A stretch of 64,000 bases of DNA from Desemzia sp045528445 (GTDB lineage Bacteria > Bacillota > Bacilli > Lactobacillales > Carnobacteriaceae), in NCBI RefSeq assembly GCF_045528445.1, contig NZ_JBGQQU010000009.1:1-64000 (forward strand). Reading direction: 5' to 3'. The translations under genes and the position numbers were made by a program. Every line of letters starts with the position of its first letter. Within the stretch, counting starts at the first letter, position 1. This document shows, one piece after another, positions 44,582-52,439 of this stretch. The notes under the pieces were generated by a model. That model searched no databases, was not told where the DNA came from, and was given only the letters and a program-made list of their open reading frames with translations.

Positions 44582-45484
44582 ATGTCACTCACATCTTTTT
44601 CTATTGGTGCAACACTGAAAAAAATCAGGGAGAACAAAGGCTACACGCAAAAAGAAATTTCAGACGATACCATGGCTCGTTCCACTTATACTAAATTTGA
44701 ACGGAATGACATCACTCCGACGCTTTCAAAGTATATGGCTATTTTGGACCACATGGATATGTCGCATGAAGAATTTATTTACATTTTAAATGAATACGAA
44801 TTAGGGCAAAAAGAAACCATTCTTTATTTGTTTAGAAAAATCGAAAAAAATCCTAACAGCGCATTGATCGATGAGATTATTGAAAAAGGCGAAGCGTTGG
44901 TCCAAGAACGGTACGACCAATTAATACTGGATATTCTGAATGCCTGCCGGGGCTACAAGATCATCCTGGAAGAACAAGATTTAACGAAAGCAAAAGTCTA
45001 CGCTCAAAAGGTCTGGGACCGGTTGGAAACGTTAGATAACTGGTATTTGGCAGAAATGCGGATCCTCAATAGTATTTTGTACTTATTTGATAGTGAAACA
45101 GCTGCATCTCTGACTAATCGAGCTCTTGCCAATTTAGACTGTTATCCCCACCTTGAAGAAGCAGCCTCATTAAAAATCAGCTTTTTGCTGCATGTGACCA
45201 ATTTGCTGATGGTGGACAAAAATTACGAACAAGCGCTGTTCTACGTTAAGCAAATGGAAGGTACTGCTCAAAGTACGGAACATCCCATCATGTGGGCAAC
45301 CGCGTTGATCCGCAAAGAAGTCTGTATGACAAAACTTGGCGATACAACGGAATTAAGACTCATTGAAAAAGCTAAGCGTGTGTTTGACAGTTTAGACAAA
45401 CCGACATTAACAGAGTGGGCTGAAAACGACCCCGAGAACTTCTACAATTTGTATGCAAAAAAACAAACGAAACTACTAAAGTAA
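44582..45484 (+). CDS. Rgg/GadR/MutR-type transcriptional regulator
   Basis: A 300-residue protein with an N-terminal XRE-type helix-turn-helix (residues 8-62, LKKIRENKGYTQKEISDDTM and MARSTYTKFERN) and a long all-helical repeat domain of the Rgg/PlcR-like kind that binds short peptides. AAGGAG lies 10 bases before ATG. No short hydrophobic-peptide gene is evident next to it, so its inducer is unknown. A terminator follows immediately. Confidence 0.85.
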   Translation: MSLTSFSIGATLKKIRENKGYTQKEISDDTMARSTYTKFERNDITPTLSKYMAILDHMDMSHEEFIYILNEYELGQKETILYLFRKIEKNPNSALIDEIIEKGEALVQERYDQLILDILNACRGYKIILEEQDLTKAKVYAQKVWDRLETLDNWYLAEMRILNSILYLFDSETAASLTNRALANLDCYPHLEEAASLKISFLLHVTNLLMVDKNYEQALFYVKQMEGTAQSTEHPIMWATALIRKEVCMTKLGDTTELRLIEKAKRVFDSLDKPTLTEWAENDPENFYNLYAKKQTKLLK

Positions 45485-45541
45485 AAGGAGCTGTCTCAAA
45501 AATCGAGTATGTTTACTCGATTTTGAAGCAGCTTCTTTTTT
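45483..45541 (+). terminator. Terminator after the Rgg-type gene
   Basis: A long stem-loop begins at the stop codon: AAAATCGAGTA pairs with TACTCGATTTT inside an outer AAGGAGCTG/CAGCTTCTT pairing, followed by a T run ending near 45541. Confidence 0.8.
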
Positions 45542-45881
45542 ATTGAATGAGCAATCCAGCCGCTTACCTTGTAAGAGCCATCTGGTGCTTTTTTTACCCT
45601 CGGATGGACGCTATTTGCCTAGTAAACCCATCCAGACGTTATCTTTAACTGCTTTTTTCTCTATAAAATCTAAAAAAAGCCTGTCTCATTTTATGTTGAG
45701 ACAGGCCTTTGAATGTGACGATTCCTGCGATAACTGAGGACCAGGATATATTTTATCTTGTTTCTTTTTTATCCTCCACAACGAGATGTCTCGATCCTTT
45801 GCGATTCTTATCTTGCTTTATCTCTGTTCAGTTATTGAATTTAGAGACATTCACAAAGAACATACTTATAGGATTGCATTT
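45542..45881. other. Intergenic region with a terminator-like hairpin
   Basis: No gene can be supported. A hairpin with stem AAAGCCTGTCTCA at 45676-45688 and TGAGACAGGCCTTT at 45697-45710 has A and T runs on its two sides and could act as a terminator in either direction. The remainder is featureless. Confidence 0.5.
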
Positions 45882-45923
45882 AAAAAAAGCGAGGCTGGAA
45901 TAAATCCCGCCTCGCTAGAGTTT
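45882..45923 (-). terminator. Terminator of the S1-domain gene
   Basis: AGCGAGGC (45888-45895) pairs with GCCTCGCT (45909-45916); on the minus strand the stem is followed by a seven-T run. It lies 33 bases after the stop of the gene at 45956. Confidence 0.8.
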
Positions 45924-45955
45924 TTATAAGTTAGTTTTTGTTTTAAATTCGGAGA

Positions 45956-46489
45956 CTAGTTGCGACGTCCGCCGCGTCCGCCGCGCTTGCCTTCAGTGTT
46001 GCGTTTTAAAGAAGTTAAACGATCGTCACTATCTTTCAAGAATGAATTCATCAGTGTATCAAAGTCTTCTTTTCTATCTTTTTGAGCGTATGAAGGACGA
46101 CTAGATTTTTGGTAGCTGGAAGATGAACCTCTTGAGCTGCCTCTATCGTTGCTGCGTTGGTAACTGCTGCTTGGTCTGGCACTTGAACTTGGTCTAGCAC
46201 TTGATGGTCTAGCACTTGAACTTGGTGCACTGGCAGCCGCTTCTCCTTCTGGTTGATCTACTGCTTTACGAATGGACAAACCAATTTTACCATCGTTTCC
46301 GATTGTTAAAACTTTAACTGTAACTTCATCACCAACAGTTAATACATCGTGGATATCTTTGACAAAACTATCGGAGATTTCACTAATGTGAACCAATCCA
46401 GTTTTACCATTTCCTAAATCAATAAACGCACCAAAATTTGTTATTCCCGTTACTTTACCCGGGACCTTATTACCGACTTCGATTGACAT
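45956..46489 (-). CDS. yabR: S1-domain RNA-binding protein (YabR/CvfD-like)
   Basis: A 177-residue protein. Residues 5-75 form one S1 domain (GKVTGITNFGAFIDLGNG, GLVHISEIS, GDEVTVKVL, KIGLSIRKA). Residues 80-140 are low complexity, built from repeats of SSARPSS type, and the end is a basic GKRGGRGGRRN tail suited to RNA contact. Single-S1 proteins of this kind bind the ribosome or regulate translation in stress. It follows divIC, as in other Lactobacillales. The Ser/Arg/Pro repeat is also visible as a short tandem repeat in DNA (about 46150-46230), so its length may vary among strains. Confidence 0.88.
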   Translation of the reverse strand: MSIEVGNKVPGKVTGITNFGAFIDLGNGKTGLVHISEISDSFVKDIHDVLTVGDEVTVKVLTIGNDGKIGLSIRKAVDQPEGEAAASAPSSSARPSSARPSSSARPSSSYQRSNDRGSSRGSSSSYQKSSRPSYAQKDRKEDFDTLMNSFLKDSDDRLTSLKRNTEGKRGGRGGRRN

Positions 46490-46610
46490 ATATACTTCAT
46501 TTCCTCCTTGGATACTAGTAATGACATTATATCATTGTCTTTCCTACATATAAAGCTTTTTATTAACAGGAACTTTGATTTCGATGTCTTTTGTCACAAT
46601 TTATGACGGA

Positions 46611-47063
46611 CTATTCATTGCTTTCTGATGATTCCTCTTCGCTTTCAGCAGAGTCTTGATTATCCGTATTTTCCTTTTCTTGCGTTTTCGCTGCATTGTC
46701 TTCTGGGAAACTAAAGATGATCTCTCCTTCTTGGGATAAGTAGTATTGACTTCTAGCTAATTTCGCTATGTAATCGTCATCTTCAAGCTTTTTGACCTCA
46801 TCTTGAAGGCTTTCATGTTGCTTTTCTACATCCGTTAATTCTTCTGCTGCTACTACATTTGCGGTATCCAGGGCTGCGATCTCTTGCGTATTTTTCACCA
46901 GATTAACTGACAGCGCCAAGATAAATGCGCTGCTGATCGTTACGATAGCCGCGATCCGTCTTCTTTTCTGCTTTTTAAATTTGGTTTCACGATGCGCTTG
47001 AACGGTTTTCGTTTGAGTGAATTCATTTTCTAATTGCGTCACATTACCTTTTCTATTTTTCAT
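46611..47063 (-). CDS. divIC: Cell division protein DivIC (FtsB-like)
   Basis: A 150-residue bitopic protein: basic cytoplasmic N-terminus (KFKKQKRRR), one membrane helix (residues 37-56), a coiled coil (ELTDVEKQHESLQDEVKKLE) and the DDDYIAKLARSQYYLS motif typical of DivIC/FtsB, then an acidic Glu/Ser-rich tail. It acts with FtsL and DivIB at the septum. In related bacteria divIC directly follows rqcP; here NERD gene 1 and its repeat array stand between them. Confidence 0.92.
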   Translation of the reverse strand: MKNRKGNVTQLENEFTQTKTVQAHRETKFKKQKRRRIAAIVTISSAFILALSVNLVKNTQEIAALDTANVVAAEELTDVEKQHESLQDEVKKLEDDDYIAKLARSQYYLSQEGEIIFSFPEDNAAKTQEKENTDNQDSAESEEESSESNE

Positions 47064-47363
47064 GATCCCACACCTCTTCTACTCAAATGGATTTCTCTTT
47101 AAAATAATACGTACTTTTATAGTGTACCAATTTTTTATTTTTTTGTATTGCCGGAGGACTTATTGTACAACTTTGTACTTTATTCACTCTGAATCAATGG
47201 TGCCGGCCGCCAGTCTAGGGGTTCATTTGCCCAAATGACCAGCCGCTTCTTCTACGCTCACATTATACCAAGTATGCCTTTACATTTCTATGCGGAATTG
47301 CAAAAAGATTAAAAGAATGAGTCGATTTTTGCGTATAGTTCTTAAAAGAGAGGTTGATGGAGG
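47064..47363. other. Divergent intergenic region before NERD gene 1
   Basis: Holds the start regions of divIC (minus) and NERD gene 1 (plus). A GC-rich patch near 47200 and a small inverted repeat CATTTGCCCAAATG (47223-47236) are visible. A TATAGT preceded by TGC at about 47333-47340 could be an extended minus-10 for NERD gene 1, without a clear minus-35. Confidence 0.3.
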
Positions 47364-48281
47364 ATGGCTTATAAGGAAAGAGAGAAATCGTACAATTTGT
47401 TGATGATGGAGTCGTTGAGTATTCGGATGGAGTTGACGTTGAAGCAGCAGTATTATTATCAGAATTTGTTGAGAGGTTACAAGGGAGAATGCGATTTTGA
47501 TAAGTTGACTGTGAAGTTGGATGGGAATTTTTTGGTCCTGAATGATTTGCCATTAAAGGTGGATGGCAGGTATTTTCAGATTGATACATTGATTATCGGT
47601 GTGAAATCGGTGAGAGTTTATGAAGTAAAGAATTATATGGGAGAATATATTTTTAAAGGTGACGATCTTTACATTGCGTCGTCAGACAAAAGTATTCTGA
47701 CGCCTTTTAATCAACTCGAGCGTTTGCTGACTTCTATCCGCCAAGTATTGGCCGAGTTGGGAATTCATTTGCCGGTGAGCGGGTTTGTAGCTTTTGTCGA
47801 TCCCAATATGTGTCTCTATCAAGCTCCATACCGGCCAGAGCTTTTACTACCGGGGAAATTAGAAAAACATTTAACTCAAGTAGCCAGCCACGGCGCTCCT
47901 TTAACCAGCAAGCATCACGAGTTGGCCATGAAACTTTGCGAACGGTGTGTACTCGAACCGCCTTACAAAGACTTGCCTGAGTATACGTATGAATTGTTGA
48001 CGAAAGGTGTGTCTTGCGCAGAGTGTGGGAGTTTACGAGTCACGCTGCCGGCGGGCAAGAGCCGGTATTGCGCATGTGAAAAGTGCGGGCACCAAGAACC
48101 GGTCACGAAGACGATTTGCCGCCTGGTGGACGAGTATCGTCGGCTGTTTCCGGGAAGAGAAATCACATCCACGGCTATTTATGAGTGGTGTGGCGGATTG
48201 TTTACTAAGAAGAGAATACGGATAGTGTTGGGGAAATATTTTAAGGCTACAGGTACGAAGCGTTTGATGACTTATATCTAA
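47364..48281 (+). CDS. NERD-domain nuclease-like protein 1
   Basis: A 305-residue protein. Residues 38-135 are a NERD domain with the restriction-like PD-(D/E)xK residues in place: Glu42 (YKGECDF), Asp74 (FQIDTLI) and Glu87-x-Lys89 (YEVKNYMG). A zinc ribbon follows near residues 217-241 (CAEC and CEKC). The last 60 residues are basic and helical (FPGREITSTAIYEWCGGL, KKRIRIVLGKYF) and may bind DNA. NERD gene 2 at 57910 aligns with it from the first residue, which supports this start; GAGAGG lies 10 bases before the ATG. It interrupts the conserved rqcP-divIC pair and is followed by a tandem array of 52-bp palindromic units. The function is not known; a nuclease acting on, or through, the adjacent repeats is my inference. 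Confidence 0.85.
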   Translation: MAYKEREKSYNLLMMESLSIRMELTLKQQYYYQNLLRGYKGECDFDKLTVKLDGNFLVLNDLPLKVDGRYFQIDTLIIGVKSVRVYEVKNYMGEYIFKGDDLYIASSDKSILTPFNQLERLLTSIRQVLAELGIHLPVSGFVAFVDPNMCLYQAPYRPELLLPGKLEKHLTQVASHGAPLTSKHHELAMKLCERCVLEPPYKDLPEYTYELLTKGVSCAECGSLRVTLPAGKSRYCACEKCGHQEPVTKTICRLVDEYRRLFPGREITSTAIYEWCGGLFTKKRIRIVLGKYFKATGTKRLMTYI

Positions 48282-48285
48282 ATGA

Positions 48286-48352
48286 AGGTCTTTTCAATTT
48301 AGCCGTTGCTTCCAAATTGCTTTTGGAATAGTGGCTGATTGAAAAGACTTCT
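48286..48352 (+). terminator. Hairpin after NERD gene 1
   Basis: GAAGGTCTTTTCAATTTAGCC (positions 48286-48306) pairs imperfectly with the segment 48334-48352, and a second small stem lies inside. The T-rich tail is short, so termination may be partial. Confidence 0.5.
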
Positions 48353-48554
48353 TTGGTCTGGCTCGTCATGCTGCTTCAAGAGATTAAAAGTAATAGTGTT
48401 TTTCACTAGTTGGCTTTTAAAAGAAGGATTACTTGGTTTTTTGTTCAGACTGGCTTGTGCAGGAAGTTAGCGCTTTGATAGGTAATTTTGGTTTTAGATG
48501 AGGATAGGTTAGTGAAGGGATTTTTGGGATAGGAAGGGTTGTTTTTTAGGTATT
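48353..48554. other. Linker between NERD gene 1 and the repeats
   Basis: No gene, hairpin or repeat unit is recognised in these 200 bases. Confidence 0.3.
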
Positions 48555-48674
48555 GAGTAGCTTGGGTTTGGAGTAGCTTGGGTTTGGAGTAGCTTGGGTT
48601 TGGAGTAGCTTGGGTTTGGAGTAGCTTGGGTTTGGAGTAGCTTGGGTTTGGAGTAGCTTGGGTTTGGAGTAGCT
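48555..48674. repeat. 16-bp tandem repeat, 7.5 copies
   Basis: Seven identical copies of GAGTAGCTTGGGTTTG (48555-48666) and half of an eighth are followed directly by the 52-bp array. The perfect identity points to recent expansion. Confidence 0.95.
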
Positions 48675-48683
48675 GTGTGCGCT

Positions 48684-49736
48684 GCAAATGGACGCTATGA
48701 CTTTAATTAGAGCCATTTGAGTACTTGTCACTGCACCGAATGGACGCCACCACTCTTGTTAGGGCCATTTGGGGACTTGCGGCTGCTCCGAATGGACGCT
48801 ATGACTCTTGTTAGAGTCATTTGGAGACTGCCGGTTGCTGCAAATGGACGCTACATCTCGTGTTAGTGCCATTTGAGGTCTTGTCACTGCCCCGAATGGA
48901 CGCTACGACTCTAGTTAGGGCTATTTGGGGACTTGCGGCTACCCCAAATGGACGCTGCGACTCTAGTTAGGGCCATTTGGGGTCTTGTGGCTGCTCCAAA
49001 TGGACGCTATGACTCTAGTTAGAGCCATTCGGGGACTTGTGGCTGCTCCAAATGGACGCTATGACTCTAGTTAGGGCCATTTGGGGACTTGCGGCTACTC
49101 CAAATGGACGCTATGACTCTAGTTAGGGCCATTTGGGGACTTGCGGCTGCTCCAAATGGACGCTACATCTCGTGTTAGTGCCATTTGAGTATTTGTCACT
49201 GCTCCAAATGGGCGCTGCGACTCTAGTTAGGGCCATTTGGGGTCTTGTGGCTGCTCCAAATGGACGCTACGACTCTAGTTAGGGCCATTTGGGGACTTGT
49301 GGCTGCTCCAAATGGACGCTATGACTCTAGTTAGAGCCATTTGGGGACTTGCGGCTACCCCAAATGGACGCTGCGACTCTAGTTAGGGCCATTTGGGGAC
49401 TTGCGGCTACCCCAAATGGACGCTGCGACTCTAGTTAGGGCCATTTGGGGTCTTGTGGCTGCTCCAAATGGACGCTACGACTCTTGCTAGAGCCATTTGG
49501 GGACTTGCGGCTGCTCCAAATGGACGCTACGACTTTAGTTAGGGCCATTTAGGGACTTGTGGCTGCTCCAAATGGACGCTACGACTCTAGTTAGAGCCAT
49601 TTGAGTACTTGTCACTGCCCCGAATGGACGCTACCACTCTTGTTAGTGCCATTTGGGGACTTGTGGTTGCTCCAAATGGACGCTACATCTCGTGTTAGTG
49701 CCATTTAAGTACTTACTACCGCTCCAAATAGACGCT
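48684..49736. repeat. Palindrome array B: 20 units of exactly 52 bp
   Basis: Twenty head-to-tail units start every 52 bp from 48684, with the start of a 21st at 49724. Each unit is a 37-bp block with arms CCAAATGG and CCATTTGG around a conserved centre (ACGCTATGACTC, TAGTTAGGG), then a 15-bp spacer such as GGACTTGCGGCTGCT. No unit has gained or lost a base, while point differences are common and occur in paired patterns (for example the ACATCTCGTGTTAGTG centre recurs with spacers containing TTGTCACTG or close variants). No frame is open through it. It lies directly downstream of NERD gene 1. Confidence 0.95.
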
Positions 49737-49820
49737 CCCAAACCACCCATTACCTTAAAAAAACTCACAAAACCTAAAGCAAGCCCACCCCATTACCAAT
49801 CAATAGCTTTTTGCCCCAGC

Positions 49821-49851
49821 AAAAAGCCACCTATCGAAAAAATAGGTGGCT
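49821..49851 (-). terminator. Terminator after rqcP
   Basis: On the minus strand AGCCACCTAT pairs with ATAGGTGGCT (49842-49851 with 49825-49834), followed by five T. A further small hairpin (GCTTTTTGC/GCAAAAAGC) overlaps it. It ends the mfd-yabM-mazG-rqcP group before the repeats. Confidence 0.8.
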
Positions 49852-49861
49852 GAAGGGAGAT

Positions 49862-50116
49862 TTATTTTTCCGTATTGCTGATAACGGTGTACATCTCTGC
49901 GGCTTCGTCTTTTTTAGTGGTTTCGACTAGTTTGTCGATGCGAATGACTAGTGTGCGGTTTCCGAAGGCGATCGTTAATTCGTCGCCCTCTTTGACAGTC
50001 GATGATGATTTGGCAACGGCGCCGTTGATTTGGATTCTGCCTTTGTCCGCCACTTCTTTCGCGATGGTGCGGCGCTTGATGATGCGTGAAACTTTTAGAA
50101 ATTTGTCTAATCTCAT
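49862..50116 (-). CDS. rqcP: Ribosome-associated quality-control factor RqcP
   Basis: An 84-residue S4-domain protein: MRLDKFLKVSRIIKRRTIAKE, GRIQINGAVAKSS and VKEGDELTI are the S4 RNA-binding residues. RqcP (YabO) binds stalled large ribosomal subunits with RqcH. Its ATG overlaps the mazG stop (ATGA), so they are coupled. Confidence 0.93.
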   Translation of the reverse strand: MRLDKFLKVSRIIKRRTIAKEVADKGRIQINGAVAKSSSTVKEGDELTIAFGNRTLVIRIDKLVETTKKDEAAEMYTVISNTEK

Positions 50117-50826
50117 AAGCCTAGCTCCTTTTCTTTTGCTTTGATTTTTTGCCAGATGGCGTCTACTTCTTCTACCGTATTGGCTTCCACTCCGTCAAAT
50201 ACATGCGGGTGGCGTCTGCGTAATTTGGTATTGATGGCTTCGAGCACGTCTTCCAACGTGAAGGCACCTGTGTATTCGGCGTAACTCGTTTGGTACAGCA
50301 CTTGGCACAAGACATCGCCCAACTCTTCTATTAAATTGCGGGTGTCTTGGTTTTGGATGGCCTCCACCAATTCCTCCGTTTCCTCGCGCAAATAGGGAAT
50401 CAGCGTCTCATGCGTCTGCTGTTTGATCCACACGTCGCCGCCTTCTCCAGAAATCTCGTCCATATAAAATTGCAGTGTCTGGAAGGATTTGGTGCGCTCA
50501 TCTTGCTTTAAAGCAGGCACAAACAGCACAGCCGAAGCGGAGTTTATTTGGAAGGAAGGCTCTTGGTTCAGGGTGAACCATTCCACACTTTCTTGAGCGG
50601 TGCCCGGTTCTTGGATCAAGGCTGCTTGGTGATCCGGCGGGTACTTTTTATCTAAAATCGACCCGACGAGGCTTAATACAGGCGCATCATGGATGTCTTC
50701 AATGATGACCGATTGGCCTAACGCCAACTGGTCCCCATCCAGCTTTTTAGCGGGGATCCATTGGAATCCATTTGAAAAATCGCTTTGTGCAGCTTTAAAA
50801 ATTACTTCTAAAACGGATAAATTCAT
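50113..50826 (-). CDS. mazG: MazG-type nucleotide pyrophosphohydrolase, YabN-related
   Basis: A 237-residue protein. Residues 125-235 form the MazG domain: EETEELVEAI, NLIEELGDVLCQVLYQ (metal-binding Glu/Asp) and LRRRHPHVFDG. The first 110 residues resemble the end of the tetrapyrrole-methylase-like part of Bacillus YabN (about 490 residues), of which most is missing, so this is a shortened lactic-acid-bacterium form. ATG at 50826 follows AGGGAAG; a longer frame would run into yabM. It lies in the conserved order mfd-yabM-mazG-rqcP. Confidence 0.87.
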   Translation of the reverse strand: MNLSVLEVIFKAAQSDFSNGFQWIPAKKLDGDQLALGQSVIIEDIHDAPVLSLVGSILDKKYPPDHQAALIQEPGTAQESVEWFTLNQEPSFQINSASAVLFVPALKQDERTKSFQTLQFYMDEISGEGGDVWIKQQTHETLIPYLREETEELVEAIQNQDTRNLIEELGDVLCQVLYQTSYAEYTGAFTLEDVLEAINTKLRRRHPHVFDGVEANTVEEVDAIWQKIKAKEKELGL

Positions 50827-50834
50827 GTTCTTCC

Positions 50835-52415
50835 CTACTTTCTCAATACTCTTTTGCCAAACGGAAGGGACAACCATTCGCGCAAGGCCAAGAGTTTGAA
50901 TGAAATAATGGCTTTCACAAATACTGCCACGCCGATCCCGACTCCTAAAAGTGCCATGATAAATGAGCCGACACGACTGGCGTCTAAACCGGTCACGTGG
51001 ATCAAGCTCGTGGCGACCAATACCGTCGCACTCATAATGACGGAACTCGCGGCTAACTTCCAGCCAAAACCTTTCGCATAAACGGCCGCTTTCAAGTTAG
51101 CCCCTAATTTGAGCCAACTGAACACAAGCGTAGTCAATAAGGCCAATACCGTTCCAAAACTGGAACCAGCTGTTCCCCATAGTATCACCAAATGCGTGTT
51201 CACCAACATTTTCACTACTAAACCAATCATCAATCCGACAAATGCCAGACGATGCTGGTTGCGGCTTTGGAAAACTGCATTGACGGCCCCGATCAAGGAT
51301 GCCAAAAAGATGGAAACCAAGTAAATCCCAATGGTCAAGTTGCCTTCTTTATCGCCAAACAACGTGTGGTTCAAATATGGAGTCAAGAGTATCATACCAA
51401 AAGTAGCGGCTGCAGCAATAGTGATAGTGATCCGCAAAAATGATTTGGCAATGTGCACAAAGTCTGCTGCCTTCTTCTCGACCACGCTGGCCGTCAACAT
51501 CGGCAATAAACTGGATGAAAAAGCCGTTGCAACGACCATTCCTAATTGCACCAGCGGCTGGCCGCGATCATAGATCCCTTTTAAATTCCGAGCCGCTTCA
51601 GGTGCTACACCTGACTGGACCAGCCCGTTATATAACGTAAACGAGTCAATCAGCTGCAGCAGCAGCAACATCGCACTCAATAAACACAAGACCAGTCCTT
51701 CTGTCCCTAAACGTCTGAGCAGCCTTTGATAAGTCGGCACTGCATCTGAATCTGGCTGGATGACTGCGGAAAACGGCCGCTTCTTGTGATGCGAGACCAT
51801 ATAAATCACCATCGTCACCGAAGCAGCGATCGCGGCGATCCACGCACTGCTCATCGCATCGGCTCCCATTTGATAAACCGATTGGTAGCTGGCATTGAAC
51901 GTATAGGCAACCAGTAAAATCACAGCCACTCGAACGACTTGTTCGACCACTTGAGAAACAGCTGTCGGGATCATTTGAAACGTACCTTGGAAATAGCCGC
52001 GCGAAACGGACAAGAAAGGCACCAGCAAAAATTGCCAGGACACCGCTTGAATGATGCCGCTGAGTTGGCGGTCCCCCATGCCGTCTGCGATCACATTTGC
52101 GCCGAAATATAAGGCTAGAAAAATCGCCAAGGAAATGCCCCCCAACAAGACAAACAATCGCTGCTGGACTTTCCGTTGCAGTTCGGTTGGCGTTTCGGCA
52201 ATGATTTTAGACAGAAAGACCGGCAATCCGTTCAGCGCCAGAGTCATGCCTAAGCCATAAAGCGGATAAACTTGCTGGTAGACGTAGAATCCCGTGTTGC
52301 CGACCATGTTTTGGAAGGGGACGCGGTAGACTGCACTGAGGACTTTTGCTATAAAAGCGGCAATCGTTAAGATCACAGCACCATTCATCGTTTTTTTCAG
52401 TTGCTGATTGCCCAT
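50835..52415 (-). CDS. yabM: Polysaccharide/lipid flippase YabM (SpoVB family)
   Basis: A 526-residue polytopic membrane protein of the MOP flippase superfamily with about 14 helices; KTMNGAVILTIAAFIAKVLSA and YRVPFQNMVGNTGFYVYQ at the start are diagnostic. Relatives move lipid-linked cell-wall intermediates. It belongs to the housekeeping cluster (between mfd and mazG) and is separate from the capsule flippase wzx. AGAGG precedes the ATG. Confidence 0.9.
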   Translation of the reverse strand: MGNQQLKKTMNGAVILTIAAFIAKVLSAVYRVPFQNMVGNTGFYVYQQVYPLYGLGMTLALNGLPVFLSKIIAETPTELQRKVQQRLFVLLGGISLAIFLALYFGANVIADGMGDRQLSGIIQAVSWQFLLVPFLSVSRGYFQGTFQMIPTAVSQVVEQVVRVAVILLVAYTFNASYQSVYQMGADAMSSAWIAAIAASVTMVIYMVSHHKKRPFSAVIQPDSDAVPTYQRLLRRLGTEGLVLCLLSAMLLLLQLIDSFTLYNGLVQSGVAPEAARNLKGIYDRGQPLVQLGMVVATAFSSSLLPMLTASVVEKKAADFVHIAKSFLRITITIAAAATFGMILLTPYLNHTLFGDKEGNLTIGIYLVSIFLASLIGAVNAVFQSRNQHRLAFVGLMIGLVVKMLVNTHLVILWGTAGSSFGTVLALLTTLVFSWLKLGANLKAAVYAKGFGWKLAASSVIMSATVLVATSLIHVTGLDASRVGSFIMALLGVGIGVAVFVKAIISFKLLALREWLSLPFGKRVLRK

Positions 52416-52439
52416 TTGTTCGTCCTCTTCTCTTTCGCG

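Noticed and set aside
48445..48731. Two overlapping minus-strand open frames with QTQATPNPSYSKPKLL repeats
   Set aside because: They are translations of the 16-bp tandem repeat (48 bases equal 16 codons); no ribosome site and no protein-like sequence outside it.
48684..49736. CRISPR array
   Set aside because: The whole 52-bp unit is conserved, including the 15-bp part that would be a spacer; there are no unique spacers and no cas genes.
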